Origin: an uncultured Bacilli bacterium | Lineage (GTDB): Bacteria > Bacillota_I > Bacilli_A > RF39 > UBA660 | DNA: 42,728 nucleotides | NCBI GenBank assembly: GCA_944331955.1 | Contig: CALVIY010000007.1 | Coordinates: 1-42,728 of the forward strand | Direction of reading: 5' to 3' | Shown: positions 7,465-14,914 of the stretch, in pieces | Layout: every line of letters starts with the position of its first letter | Position numbering within the stretch: the first letter of the stretch is position 1 | Translations under genes and position numbers: made by a program | Notes under the pieces: model-generated | Told to the model about the DNA's origin: nothing | The model's database searches: none | Seen by the model: only the letters and a program-made list of their open reading frames with translations

Positions 7465-7502
7465 GTCTTAAAGTCTAGTATAATAAGTTTGGTGATGAAC
7501 TA

Positions 7503-7862
7503 ATGTATATATTTATTGAATATCCAAAATGTAGTACTTGCAGGAAAGCTAAAAAGTTTTTAGATGATAATAATATTAAATATATTGATAGAAATATAGT
7601 TACTAATAATCCTACTAAAGAAGAATTAAAGAAATTTTTTGAAATTAGTGGTAAAGATATAAAGACTTTCTTTAATACAAGTGGTAATTTATATAAAGAG
7701 TTACATCTAAAAGATAAATTACCTAATATGACTTTAGATGAAAAATTAGAATTATTATCTACTAATGGTATGCTTGTAAAAAGACCTGTTTTAGTAGGAG
7801 ATGATATTGTTTTAACTGGCTTTAGTGAAGATATATGGAAGGATGTGTTACTTAATGGATGA
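7503..7862 (+). CDS. Spx/ArsC-family thioredoxin-fold protein
   Basis: A 119-residue protein of the Spx/MgsR/YffB arsenate-reductase-like family. It has a CxxC redox pair, C10 and C13, in YPKCSTCRKA. Near residues 93-96 it has the conserved VKRPVL loop. Length matches the family (110-130). True Spx regulators bind the RNA polymerase alpha subunit; ArsC-like relatives are reductases of unclear substrate. The sequence does not let me separate them. Its C-terminal part (DDIVLTGFSEDIW) looks more like the general ArsC/YusI type than B. subtilis Spx. A TATAAT at 7479-7484 is upstream. The gene overlaps the rnc start by five bases, so they are likely one transcript. Confidence 0.8.
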   Translation: MYIFIEYPKCSTCRKAKKFLDDNNIKYIDRNIVTNNPTKEELKKFFEISGKDIKTFFNTSGNLYKELHLKDKLPNMTLDEKLELLSTNGMLVKRPVLVGDDIVLTGFSEDIWKDVLLNG

Positions 7863-8520
7863 ACTATTTAAAAAAATAAATATTACTCCTAAAAACTTAA
7901 AACTTTATGAAATTGCCTTCTCTCATTCATCATATGCTAATGAACATAGAGCGAAAAAAGATTATGAGAGATTAGAGTTTTTAGGAGATGCAGTAGTAGA
8001 CCTAGTTATGGCTGATTACTTATATCGTAATCATGATGAAAATGAAGGAACAATGACTAAAGTTCGTGCTAGTTATGTATGTGAAAATGCTTTATATGAA
8101 TATTCTATGGATTTAGGATTAAATAAATATATAAAAGTAGGTCATGGAGAAGAATTAAATGGAGGTAAACATAAAAAAGCTATAGTTGCCGATATCTTTG
8201 AAGCCTTTATGGGAGCGATTTATTTAGATCTTGGATATGCAACTGTTAGAAGAGTAATATTAGATATTATTGTTCCTTATGTTACTAATCCTAACATAAC
8301 ATTCTTCCAAGATTATAAATCTGCCTTACAAGAAGCTGTACAAACAACTAAAAAGAGCCTTTATTATGAACTTATAAAAGAAAGTGGACCACCACATGAT
8401 AAAACCTTTAAAATGCAAGTAAGAGTAGATGGTATTATTTATGGAGAAGGAGTAGGAAGCAGTAAAAAAGAAGCAGAACAGCTAGCCGCTAAAAATGCTT
8501 TAGAAAAACTTGCTATATAA
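7858..8520 (+). CDS. rnc: Ribonuclease III
   Basis: A 220-residue double-strand-specific endoribonuclease for rRNA precursors and structured mRNAs. The signature ERLEFLGDAVVDL is at 38-50, carrying catalytic E41 and D45. The second acidic set is in DIFEAFMGAIYLD near residue 115. A double-stranded RNA binding domain fills about 150-220, ending KKEAEQLAAKNALEKL. I use ATG 7858 because the family begins close to this point; GGAAGG lies about 12 bases upstream. The upstream ATG at 7825 would add eleven atypical residues. RNase III next to an RNase J paralogue suggests an RNA-processing neighbourhood. It could also act on the toxin-antitoxin duplexes predicted here. Confidence 0.95.
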   Translation, partial: DELFKKINITPKNLKLYEIAFSHSSYANEHRAKKDYERLEFLGDAVVDLVMADYLYRNHDENEGTMTKVRASYVCENALYEYSMDLGLNKYIKVGHGEELNGGKHKKAIVADIFEAFMGAIYLDLGYATVRRVILDIIVPYVTNPNITFFQDYKSALQEAVQTTKKSLYYELIKESGPPHDKTFKMQVRVDGIIYGEGVGSSKKEAEQLAAKNALEKLAI

Positions 8521-8524
8521 GAAT

Positions 8525-9082
8525 ATGACAAAAGAAGAAAAAACATATAATAATTTAGTTAATACAATTACCGCTTTAAAAGAAGAAGAAATAGAAATAA
8601 AAATAGGACTTGTTGCATTCGTTATTAATAATTTAATCTATAGTCCAGAACTATTAAAAAATCCTAAGATAAAAGAAAGAATTGATACTTTAGTAACAAC
8701 TTCAGATGCTATTAATAGAACTCTTAATGTGATTATGAGTTTAATAAATACCGATTATGAAAGAAATATAACTTCTAATTTTGGACAAGCATATCAAGAT
8801 ACGTTAAAGATTCAAAATGTCTTTTTTGATTATGATGATTATTTTTGCCTTCTATTATTATATCAAGATTGCCTACAAGATAAAGAATCTAATATAGTCT
8901 TTGCAAAATTATTTTGTAGTGAATATAATGACTATCTAAAATATATAAATGACCATTTTAGTCTTATAAATGAAGAAAGAATTAATGAAAGCATGGCTTT
9001 AGATGAAAAAATGCGAATTGATAAAGAAACATTACAACTATCTAAAATAGAGAAAAAATATTTGAAAAAACTAGAAAAATAG
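8525..9082 (+). CDS. Hypothetical protein, 185 aa
   Basis: I do not recognise this protein. It starts MTKEEKTYNNLVNTI at ATG 8525, four bases after the rnc stop, with only a weak ribosome binding site, so it may rely on coupling to rnc. It is soluble, mostly helical by composition, acidic and lysine-rich, with no cysteine cluster or membrane segment. The middle (about 95-125) is rich in F, Y, D and L; the C-terminus is a charged KIEKKYLKKLEK helix. The promoter for the next gene lies within its last 20 codons. Codon use matches its neighbours, so the frame is probably real. Confidence 0.6.
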   Translation: MTKEEKTYNNLVNTITALKEEEIEIKIGLVAFVINNLIYSPELLKNPKIKERIDTLVTTSDAINRTLNVIMSLINTDYERNITSNFGQAYQDTLKIQNVFFDYDDYFCLLLLYQDCLQDKESNIVFAKLFCSEYNDYLKYINDHFSLINEERINESMALDEKMRIDKETLQLSKIEKKYLKKLEK

Positions 9083-9090
9083 AGTATAAT
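9062..9090 (+). promoter_or_regulatory. Promoter of RNase J-like gene
   Basis: TTGAAA at 9062-9067, 17-base spacer, TATAAT at 9085-9090, placed across the stop codon of the upstream gene. It would give the RNase J-like gene its own transcript. Confidence 0.75.
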
Positions 9091-9130
9091 TAGTAAAGTT
9101 TTGTTTCTATATAAAAAGAAAGGAGAATTT

Positions 9131-10783
9131 ATGAGTAAAATAAAAATATTTAGTTTAGGTGGACTAAACGAAAATGGTAAGAATATGTATGTTGTTGAAG
9201 TAGATAAAAACATATATGTATTTGATGCCGGAAGTAAATTTGATAATGAAAAGAATCTAGGAATAGATTATATTATTCCTAACTTTGATTATTTAATAAA
9301 AAATAGAAAAAGAATAAAAGGAATCTTTTTAAGTCACGGTCATGAAGGTAATATGGGAGGAGTTCCTGATATCTTAAAAACTATTCCTGAAGTTAATATT
9401 TATGGAGCGAAACTAACTCTTGAAATATTAAAACAAGACTTAACTGAAGCTGAAATTAAAAAAAGTCATTTAATAGAGATTAAACCTCATCATAAGTTAG
9501 AATTTGGTAAAGAAAGCATATTTCCTATTTCTATGACCCACTCAATACCTGATGCTTTATGCTATGTTTTATATACAAAAGATGGAGCGATAGTTTATAC
9601 AGGAGACTTTACTTTTGATCATACAGAAACTGGTCTATATAAAACAGATATAGGTAAACTTGCTTATGTAGGTAAACAAGGAGTTCTTTGTCTTCTAGCA
9701 GAATCAATGTATGCAGAACGTGATGGTTATACTAGTCCTCATAATAGAGTAAATGATTTTATTAGAAACGTTCTTGCTAAAAATAAAGGAAGAATAATCG
9801 CTACAGTATTCCCAGCACATTTCTATAGAATTCAAGAAATTTTTGATGAAGTTAGTAAAACCCATAGAAAGATTGTTATAATGGGTCATTCTCTACAAAA
9901 TACTATTAATTATGCTATAAAGAATAATTATTTAACTATTGATAAAAGAGTAATAGGAGATTTAAATAATTTAAATGATAAAGATTCTGTTATATTAATA
10001 TCAGATGAAAAAGAAAAACCATTCGCTAACTTAGAAAGAGTAATTAAAGGTTATGATAAATTTATTAAGCTTAATACTAATGATACAATCTTTATAACAG
10101 AACCAGCTTATGAAGGAATAGAAAAACGTCTTGCTACTGTTATGGATGAAGTAGCAATGCTAGGAGTTAATGCTATTAGCTTATCTAGTAAAAAACACTT
10201 ATTACATCATGCTTCACGTGAAGATTTATCTTTATTAATTAATATTATGAATCCTAAGTATTATTTTCCTGTAAAAGGAGAATATAGAAATCAATATGCT
10301 AATGCTGAAGTAGCAGAATCTTTAGGTATTCCCAAAGATAATATTATATTAAAACAAAATGGTGATGTTGCCTTATTTATTAAAGGTAAATTAGTACCTA
10401 CTAATGAACATATACCAACAGATGAAATACTAATAGATGGTAAAAGTAATGATGATATAGGAGATTTAGTATTAAAAGATAGAGAAATGCTAGGAGAAAA
10501 TGGTATTATAATAATAAGTTGTACACTAGATAAAGAAACTAAAAAAATATTAGCAGGACCTGAAGTATTAACTAGAGGATTTATTTATGTTAAAGATAAT
10601 TTAGATCTAGTAGATGAGATTAAAAATATGTCTTTAGAGATAATAGAGAAAAATATAAGTGAAGGAAATAAAAGAGTAGAGTATGCTGCTATAAAAAATG
10701 AAGTAAGAGATGTTTTAGGTAAATATTTTTATAAAACTATGGAAACAAAACCTATGATTATAACAGTTATACAAGAAGTATAA
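9131..10783 (+). CDS. RNase J-family protein with degraded active site
   Basis: A 550-residue metallo-beta-lactamase/beta-CASP protein with full RNase J length and layout. Start ATG 9131 follows AAAGGAG. The metal motif HxHxDH reads HGHEGN (H69, H71, G73, N74), so two ligands are replaced. The late HGEYR motif reads KGEYR at 382-386, losing the histidine. Other family segments persist, such as HSIPDALC, YTGDF, HHASREDL and the C-terminal domain. B. subtilis RNase J2 is likewise weakened at its metal site and works with J1. I therefore expect a non-catalytic or weakly active partner of a true RNase J encoded elsewhere. Confidence 0.85.
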   Translation: MSKIKIFSLGGLNENGKNMYVVEVDKNIYVFDAGSKFDNEKNLGIDYIIPNFDYLIKNRKRIKGIFLSHGHEGNMGGVPDILKTIPEVNIYGAKLTLEILKQDLTEAEIKKSHLIEIKPHHKLEFGKESIFPISMTHSIPDALCYVLYTKDGAIVYTGDFTFDHTETGLYKTDIGKLAYVGKQGVLCLLAESMYAERDGYTSPHNRVNDFIRNVLAKNKGRIIATVFPAHFYRIQEIFDEVSKTHRKIVIMGHSLQNTINYAIKNNYLTIDKRVIGDLNNLNDKDSVILISDEKEKPFANLERVIKGYDKFIKLNTNDTIFITEPAYEGIEKRLATVMDEVAMLGVNAISLSSKKHLLHHASREDLSLLINIMNPKYYFPVKGEYRNQYANAEVAESLGIPKDNIILKQNGDVALFIKGKLVPTNEHIPTDEILIDGKSNDDIGDLVLKDREMLGENGIIIISCTLDKETKKILAGPEVLTRGFIYVKDNLDLVDEIKNMSLEIIEKNISEGNKRVEYAAIKNEVRDVLGKYFYKTMETKPMIITVIQEV

Positions 10784-10800
10784 AAGTATGAATTTTATAA

Positions 10801-10829
10801 ATTGGCTCTAATTTTAGGGTCAATTTTTT
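10801..10829 (+). terminator. Rho-independent terminator
   Basis: ATTGGCTCT (10801-10809) pairs with AGGGTCAAT (10816-10824), two wobbles, followed by TTTTT. The terminator after ftsZ has the same ATTG...TCAAT outer stem. Confidence 0.8.
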
Positions 10830-10859
10830 CTACTAAATTTACGAAGATGTTGAAAAAAT

Positions 10860-11191
10860 ATGATTTATGAGATTAGAGGAAAATAAGCGATGTTAGATAG
10901 TGAGTTGGCTAGATTATATCATGTTGAAACAAAGAGAATTAATGAGGCAGTAAAGAATAATATTGAAAAATTTCCTGAAAGGTTTAGTTTTCTTTTGACT
11001 AATGAAGAAACAATAAACTTGAGGTCGAAATTTTCGACCTCAAGTTTGAATAATCATGGTGGTAATAGATATGCCTCTAGAGTTTTCACAGAGCAAGTTT
11101 TAAAAATCTAGGTAAGAAATGTTTTGCTATTACTAAAATAGAAAGTAAAGAGCTTTTAGATAGTTTGTTAGATATATTGAAGTGTAAATAG
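10860..11191 (+). pseudogene. Broken ORF6N-domain protein gene
   Basis: The frame from ATG 10860 reads MIYEIRGK, then TAA at 10884-10886 where relatives have a glutamine. It continues as AMLDSELARLYHVETKRINEAV, the ORF6N (KilA-N-related) signature, to FTEQ near 11094. A stop follows at 11109-11111. In the next frame, from about 11099, LGKKCFAITKIESKELLDSLL matches the C-terminal tail seen in this family. The middle third is missing. So the gene has an in-frame stop, an internal deletion and a frame change. ORF6N proteins are common in phages and plasmids, which suggests a remnant of an old mobile element. A fragment starting at ATG 10890 could still be made. Confidence 0.75.
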
Positions 11192-11204
11192 AAGAAATAA
11201 ATAC

Positions 11205-11234
11205 TTTACTTACTTATTTATCCTGTGGTAATAT
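11205..11234 (+). promoter_or_regulatory. Promoter of leader cassette, copy 2
   Basis: TTTACT at 11205-11210, 18-base spacer, TAATAT at 11229-11234 with TGG before it. It matches the promoters of copies 1 and 3 in spacing and extended -10. Confidence 0.6.
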
Positions 11235-11252
11235 TAGGTTAACAAGATGCTA

Positions 11253-11335
11253 GAAAGAGGGTAAAGTTATGAGAAAGCTATGTTTACAACATGTTACCGG
11301 GGGGCAGTTTAGTAGTAATTTAGTTACTTTCTTTC
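11253..11335 (+). promoter_or_regulatory. Leader RNA with ribosome-site sequestering pair, copy 2
   Basis: GAAAGAGGGTAA (11253-11264) can pair over 12 positions with TTACTTTCTTTC (11324-11335), with two G-U wobbles. The downstream arm is identical to copy 1. A small hairpin AGTAA-TTTAG-TTACT (11314-11328) uses part of it. Confidence 0.5.
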
Positions 11336-11355
11336 ATTATGACTTAAAAGAATAG
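11269..11355 (+). CDS. Leader peptide, copy 2 (read-through frame)
   Basis: This 28-codon frame begins MRKLCLQHVTGGQFSS and ends in VTFFHYDLKE. Its TAG at 11353-11355 lies inside the 5' arm of the terminator (11348-11356). The G run is only six (11299-11304) and is not preceded by the T found in copies 1 and 3, so no Trp codon is present. This copy is therefore fixed, or nearly so, in the frame I predict to allow expression. GAGGG lies upstream of ATG 11269. Confidence 0.65.
   Translation: MRKLCLQHVTGGQFSSNLVTFFHYDLKE
11299..11304. repeat. G tract (G6), copy 2
   Basis: Six G after CC. Shorter than the nine in copies 1 and 3, so slippage should be rarer. Six keeps the leader in the read-through frame. 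Confidence 0.75.
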
Positions 11356-11379
11356 AGTAGGTATATTCTATTCTTTTTT
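11348..11379 (+). terminator. Attenuator-type terminator, copy 2
   Basis: AAGAATAGA (11348-11356) pairs perfectly with TCTATTCTT (11367-11375), followed by TTTT. It sits between the leader peptide and the surface-protein gene. Confidence 0.75.
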
Positions 11380-11403
11380 ACGTGTAATAATGAAGGGAGT
11401 AAG

Positions 11404-13029
11404 ATGATGAAAAAAATATTATTAGAAACAAGTTTTAGTAAGATATATATGATAGTAATGATTATAATAACTCTATTAATATTAGGAGGCTACTTTTCTT
11501 ATGCTATGTTTACAGTAAGTAAGGAAAGAGGAAATGCAATAAGTATTGTAACTGGTAATTTAACATTTGATTTAAAGGTAGATGGTACTACAGGTAATAC
11601 TTTAACAGTAAAAGCTAATAGAAGTAGAGAATTTGAGGTAACTCTAACTAATCCTAATAATAGAACAGCAAGATTTAACTTTTATTATTTAGGAGATATT
11701 TCTAGTGAAGTAAATATAGGATATTTAGAAAGTGATGAATATAATAAAACTCCAGAAGCAGTTGGAGTTAATTTAGAAAAAAGTGGCTCTAGTGGAAGTA
11801 GTAATGTATATAGAATTTTAGTAGAAAATGAAAGTGATAATGATATTAGTATAGAACTAGGAGTAAGTGTAGGACTAGATTATAATGATTTAAGTCTAGA
11901 AGATAATGAACATTTATTTACAAAGATAGAACTTCCAAATGTTGTAGATCAGCTTCTTGTTACTAATAAAGTCCAAACAGAAAAAGATAATATGTTTAAT
12001 TATACTAGCAAGGGAGATATATATACAGATGCTACTAGTGGTACAATAAGTAATGATCCAGATTATGTGACAAATGGTTTATATAGTATGAATGATGAGG
12101 ATGGAATTAGTTATTATTATAGAGGTAATATAGAAAATAATAATGTGCAGTTTGGAGAATATGCAAGCGATTATTATGTATATAGCAATAATTTTAGATA
12201 TTTTCAAACTTTAGAATCTTGCCAAGAATATAATAGAAGTTGTAGTGAAAGTAATAGAGTAAAACTTGCAAGTGCAGGAGATAAAATGTACTGGAAAATA
12301 GTACGAGTAAATGGAGATGGCAGTTTAAGATTAATTTATAATGGAACAAGTCCTAATCCTGATAATAGTGATTTAGCTCATTTTTATGCAGTTGGAGCAT
12401 CACCATATAATTTAGAAGCTAATGATCCAAAATATGCAGGATATACTTATGATAGAAATACAAATGAAACAGATTCATTTATAAAAAAAGAAGTAGATAC
12501 TTGGTATAGTAATACTTTAGGAAATAGTAATTATGATAGTATGGTACAAAATGGTAGATTTTGTAGTGATAGTAGTGGGTATAAGTTAGGAACAGAGTAT
12601 GGCTTTAGTGGAGCAAATTATAATGTGTTTTCAAGTTTTGACAGATTAGCAATGGCTGGAGAAGGCATTTCATTTAGCAGACCGAATAGTCCAAGCTTAA
12701 TTTGTCCTGATACGGATGAAACATATGGAGGAAGTTATAATTTAAAAGCAGGTTTGATAACAGCAGATGAATTAGTATTAGCAGGAGAATCAATGCTTAT
12801 ATCAGGAAACAGCTATTTAAACATAGGAAGTTCTAACGTAGGTTATTGGAGTATGACACCTGCTGATTTTGATGGTGGTGATGTTGATATCTGGTATAAA
12901 GCTGAAATTTTAAATAATGGATATGTAAATTTCAACTATGCTATACGTCCACTTATTAATGTGACAACTGAAAATGGATTTACATCAGGAGATGGAACTA
13001 CTTCTTCACCTTATGTTATAGAAAGCTAG
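11404..13029 (+). CDS. SipW-type surface protein, paralogue A
   Basis: A 541-residue exported protein. The N-terminus MMKKILLETSFSKIYM leads into a hydrophobic helix ending LGGYFSYAMFTVS, a SipW/TasA-like signal. Residues about 45-185 form a TasA-like beta domain with TLTVKANRSREFEVTL. The second half is a C-type-lectin-like or DUF6273-like domain, with KMYWKIVRVNGDGSLRLIYNG near 285-305 and YWSMTPADFDG and IRPLINV near the end. Cysteine pairs occur (for example CQEYNRSC). The first 230 residues are almost identical to paralogue B at 19838, whereas the C-terminal domain diverges. No cell-wall sorting motif is visible. Expression is set by the leader at 11205-11379. Confidence 0.82.
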   Translation: MMKKILLETSFSKIYMIVMIIITLLILGGYFSYAMFTVSKERGNAISIVTGNLTFDLKVDGTTGNTLTVKANRSREFEVTLTNPNNRTARFNFYYLGDISSEVNIGYLESDEYNKTPEAVGVNLEKSGSSGSSNVYRILVENESDNDISIELGVSVGLDYNDLSLEDNEHLFTKIELPNVVDQLLVTNKVQTEKDNMFNYTSKGDIYTDATSGTISNDPDYVTNGLYSMNDEDGISYYYRGNIENNNVQFGEYASDYYVYSNNFRYFQTLESCQEYNRSCSESNRVKLASAGDKMYWKIVRVNGDGSLRLIYNGTSPNPDNSDLAHFYAVGASPYNLEANDPKYAGYTYDRNTNETDSFIKKEVDTWYSNTLGNSNYDSMVQNGRFCSDSSGYKLGTEYGFSGANYNVFSSFDRLAMAGEGISFSRPNSPSLICPDTDETYGGSYNLKAGLITADELVLAGESMLISGNSYLNIGSSNVGYWSMTPADFDGGDVDIWYKAEILNNGYVNFNYAIRPLINVTTENGFTSGDGTTSSPYVIES

Positions 13030-13048
13030 ATAATTGATAAAATAAAGT

Positions 13049-13079
13049 TAAAGATTTCTTGTCAAGAGTCTTTTTCTTT
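13049..13079 (+). terminator. Rho-independent terminator
   Basis: AAAGATTTCTT and AAGAGTCTTT form an imperfect stem with one bulge and a wobble, followed by TTCTTTTT. It separates the surface-protein gene from the division cluster. Confidence 0.55.
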
Positions 13080-13165
13080 TTGTTTACATTTTTCCTGTCA
13101 AATACATTAATTGTCAAATTAAATAGCCCTTATTTTATTTACATTTTTAATATTTTTGTGTAACA

Positions 13166-13171
13166 TATAAT
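13166..13171 (+). promoter_or_regulatory. -10 box of the mraZ operon
   Basis: TATAAT at 13166-13171, seven bases before the first MraZ box. I see no good -35 at 16-18 bases; TTTACA at 13138-13143 is 22 bases away. An activator, or weak basal use, is possible. Confidence 0.5.
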
Positions 13172-13177
13172 TAAGCA

Positions 13178-13203
13178 GTGGTAGACTGTGGGGAAAAGTG
13201 GGG
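13178..13203 (+). promoter_or_regulatory. MraZ operator: three GTGG repeats
   Basis: GTGG begins at 13178, 13188 and 13198, exactly ten bases apart: GTGGTA, GTGGGG, GTGGGG. MraZ is known to bind direct GTGG(A/T)G-type repeats one helical turn apart upstream of its own gene. The array sits just after the -10 box and overlaps the ribosome binding site, so binding would repress the operon. Confidence 0.8.
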
Positions 13204-13210
13204 GATAAAT

Positions 13211-13642
13211 ATGTTTATAGGAGAATTTCATCATAACCTTGATGAAAAAGGAAGAATTGCTATACCATCTAAATATCGTGAAATATTAGGTGATGCTTTC
13301 GTTATTACTCGTGGTATAGAACACTGTATCTATGTTTATCCAAATGATACTTTTAATCACATTGTTACAAAATTAGAAAGTCTTCCTTTTACTAAAAAAG
13401 ATGCAAGAGCTTTCACACGTTTCTTTATGTCCGGTGCTACTGCCGTTGAACTCGATAAACAAGGAAGAGTAAATATCCCAAGCCCCCTTATAAATTATGC
13501 TAATCTATCTAAAAAATGTGTAATTGTAGGAACGGGAGATAGATTAGAAATATGGGATGAAGATGCCTTTAATGAGTTTATGAGTTCTTGTAATGATGAA
13601 ATGTCTGACATCGCTGAAGGCTTATTCGAGGAGAAGATATAA
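13211..13642 (+). CDS. mraZ: Transcriptional regulator MraZ
   Basis: A 143-residue double AbrB-like (SpoVT-AbrB) protein that binds DNA as a ring and controls the dcw cluster. The start is ATG 13211, giving the family N-terminus MFIGEFHHNLDEKGRIAIPSKYR, directly after GGGGGA. An upstream GTG at 13178 would read through the operator repeats and is not used. The second half repeats the motif as VELDKQGRVNIPSPLINYA. Length is standard. The stop overlaps the rsmH start by one base. The three GTGG boxes just upstream support autoregulation. Confidence 0.95.
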   Translation: MFIGEFHHNLDEKGRIAIPSKYREILGDAFVITRGIEHCIYVYPNDTFNHIVTKLESLPFTKKDARAFTRFFMSGATAVELDKQGRVNIPSPLINYANLSKKCVIVGTGDRLEIWDEDAFNEFMSSCNDEMSDIAEGLFEEKI

Positions 13643-14565
13643 TGCATGAATCAGTATTACTTAATGAAACAGTTGAATCCTTAAATTTAAAAGATGACAG
13701 TATTGCCGTTGATATGACCTTAGGCTTTGCAGGACATAGTAGTCAGATACTAAAAAGAATTAAAAATGGGTTTTTATTCGCCTTTGACCAAGACGAGGAA
13801 GCATTAACTTATAGTAGAGAAAAACTTTCTAAAGTAAGTAATAACTTCCAAATAATTGATTCTAATTTTGTTTATGCAAAAGAAAAATTAAAGGAATTAG
13901 GCATAGACAAAGTAGATGCCATACTTTATGATCTAGGAGTATCAAGCCCTCAATTAGACGAAGACTATCGTGGTTTTAGTTATCGGTTTGATGCTCCCTT
14001 AGACATGAGGATGGACCAAGATAATAAAGTAACTGCCAAACTAATAGTTAATAGTTATAGTTATGAGAAGTTAAAAGAAATATTTAAAAAATATGGAGAA
14101 AGTCGTTTCGCATCTTCCATAGCCAAAAATATTGTTAAGTATAGAGAAACTAAAGAAATAGATAAAACCTTAGAACTAGTTGAGATTATTAAATCTTCTG
14201 TTCCTTATAAAGAAAGGATAAAAAAACATCCTGCAAAACAAATCTTTCAAGCCTTAAGAATAGAAGTAAATAATGAATTAGATGTCTTAGAAAAGTCTCT
14301 TGATGATTCCTTATCTATGCTTAATGTTGGAGGAAGAATTGCAGTTATAACATTTCATTCATTAGAAGATAAAATAGTTAAACATAAATTTAATAAAGTA
14401 TGTGAAATAGATCCTTTAGTAAAAGGTTTACCTAATATCCCTGAAGATAAACTACCAGACTTTAAACTAATTACTAAAAAAGGAATAAAAGCAAGTGATG
14501 AAGAACTTGCAAATAATAACAGAGCCCATTCGGCAACTCTTAGAGTAATAGAAAAAATAAAATAA
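13642..14565 (+). CDS. rsmH: 16S rRNA m4C1402 methyltransferase RsmH
   Basis: A 307-residue SAM-dependent enzyme (formerly MraW) that methylates N4 of C1402 in 16S rRNA. The N-terminus HESVLLNETVESL and the SAM region VDMTLGFAGHSSQIL are typical. It also has LYDLGVSSPQLDEDYRGFS, PLDMRMDQ and the late segment AVITFHSLEDKIVK. Nothing expected is missing. It shares one base with the mraZ stop, so expression is coupled. The next gene, ftsL, follows after 34 bases with its own strong ribosome binding site. Confidence 0.96.
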   Translation: MHESVLLNETVESLNLKDDSIAVDMTLGFAGHSSQILKRIKNGFLFAFDQDEEALTYSREKLSKVSNNFQIIDSNFVYAKEKLKELGIDKVDAILYDLGVSSPQLDEDYRGFSYRFDAPLDMRMDQDNKVTAKLIVNSYSYEKLKEIFKKYGESRFASSIAKNIVKYRETKEIDKTLELVEIIKSSVPYKERIKKHPAKQIFQALRIEVNNELDVLEKSLDDSLSMLNVGGRIAVITFHSLEDKIVKHKFNKVCEIDPLVKGLPNIPEDKLPDFKLITKKGIKASDEELANNNRAHSATLRVIEKIK

Positions 14566-14599
14566 TAAATATAAAATAAAAATAATCGGAGGTGTAATT

Positions 14600-14899
14600 A
14601 TGGCTACAAGAAGAGTTAAAAAACGTGTTAAAATGAGTAAATTTGAACGGCTTATCTATACTTTTGCCCTTGTTTTAGCAGTTAGTGCACCTTTGACAAT
14701 CGTATTTTCTAAAGCAACCCTATCAAAAATAAACTTTGAAGTAGAGAAAGCTAAAAAAGAAATAAGTGAACAAACTAAGACTAATGAAAGTCTATCTATG
14801 AAAATAAATGAATTAGCATCTCTTGATAAAATAGAAGAAGTTGCCAAAGAACAAGGATTAAGTTATAATAATAATAACATTAAGAATATCGATGAATAA
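14600..14899 (+). CDS. ftsL: Cell division protein FtsL-like
   Basis: A 99-residue bitopic membrane protein. The start is basic (MATRRVKKRVK), one membrane helix covers about residues 18-38, and a coiled coil rich in K, E, I and L follows (about 40-90). This form, between rsmH and a division PBP, is the FtsL position. FtsL pairs with DivIC/FtsB and links the PBP to the divisome. Primary sequence is poorly conserved in the family, so the call rests on topology and place. GGAGGTGTAATT before ATG 14600 is the clearest example of the local start-site layout. Confidence 0.8.
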   Translation: MATRRVKKRVKMSKFERLIYTFALVLAVSAPLTIVFSKATLSKINFEVEKAKKEISEQTKTNESLSMKINELASLDKIEEVAKEQGLSYNNNNIKNIDE

Positions 14900-14914
14900 T
14901 AGGAAGTGGTAAAC

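Noticed and set aside
8932-9213. Minus-strand open frame of 93 codons across the RNase J promoter
   Set aside because: It overlaps two well-supported genes and a consensus promoter on the plus strand, with no start signal of its own.
13178-13210. GTG start for mraZ
   Set aside because: It would translate the MraZ operator repeats; the family N-terminus begins at ATG 13211 with its own ribosome site.
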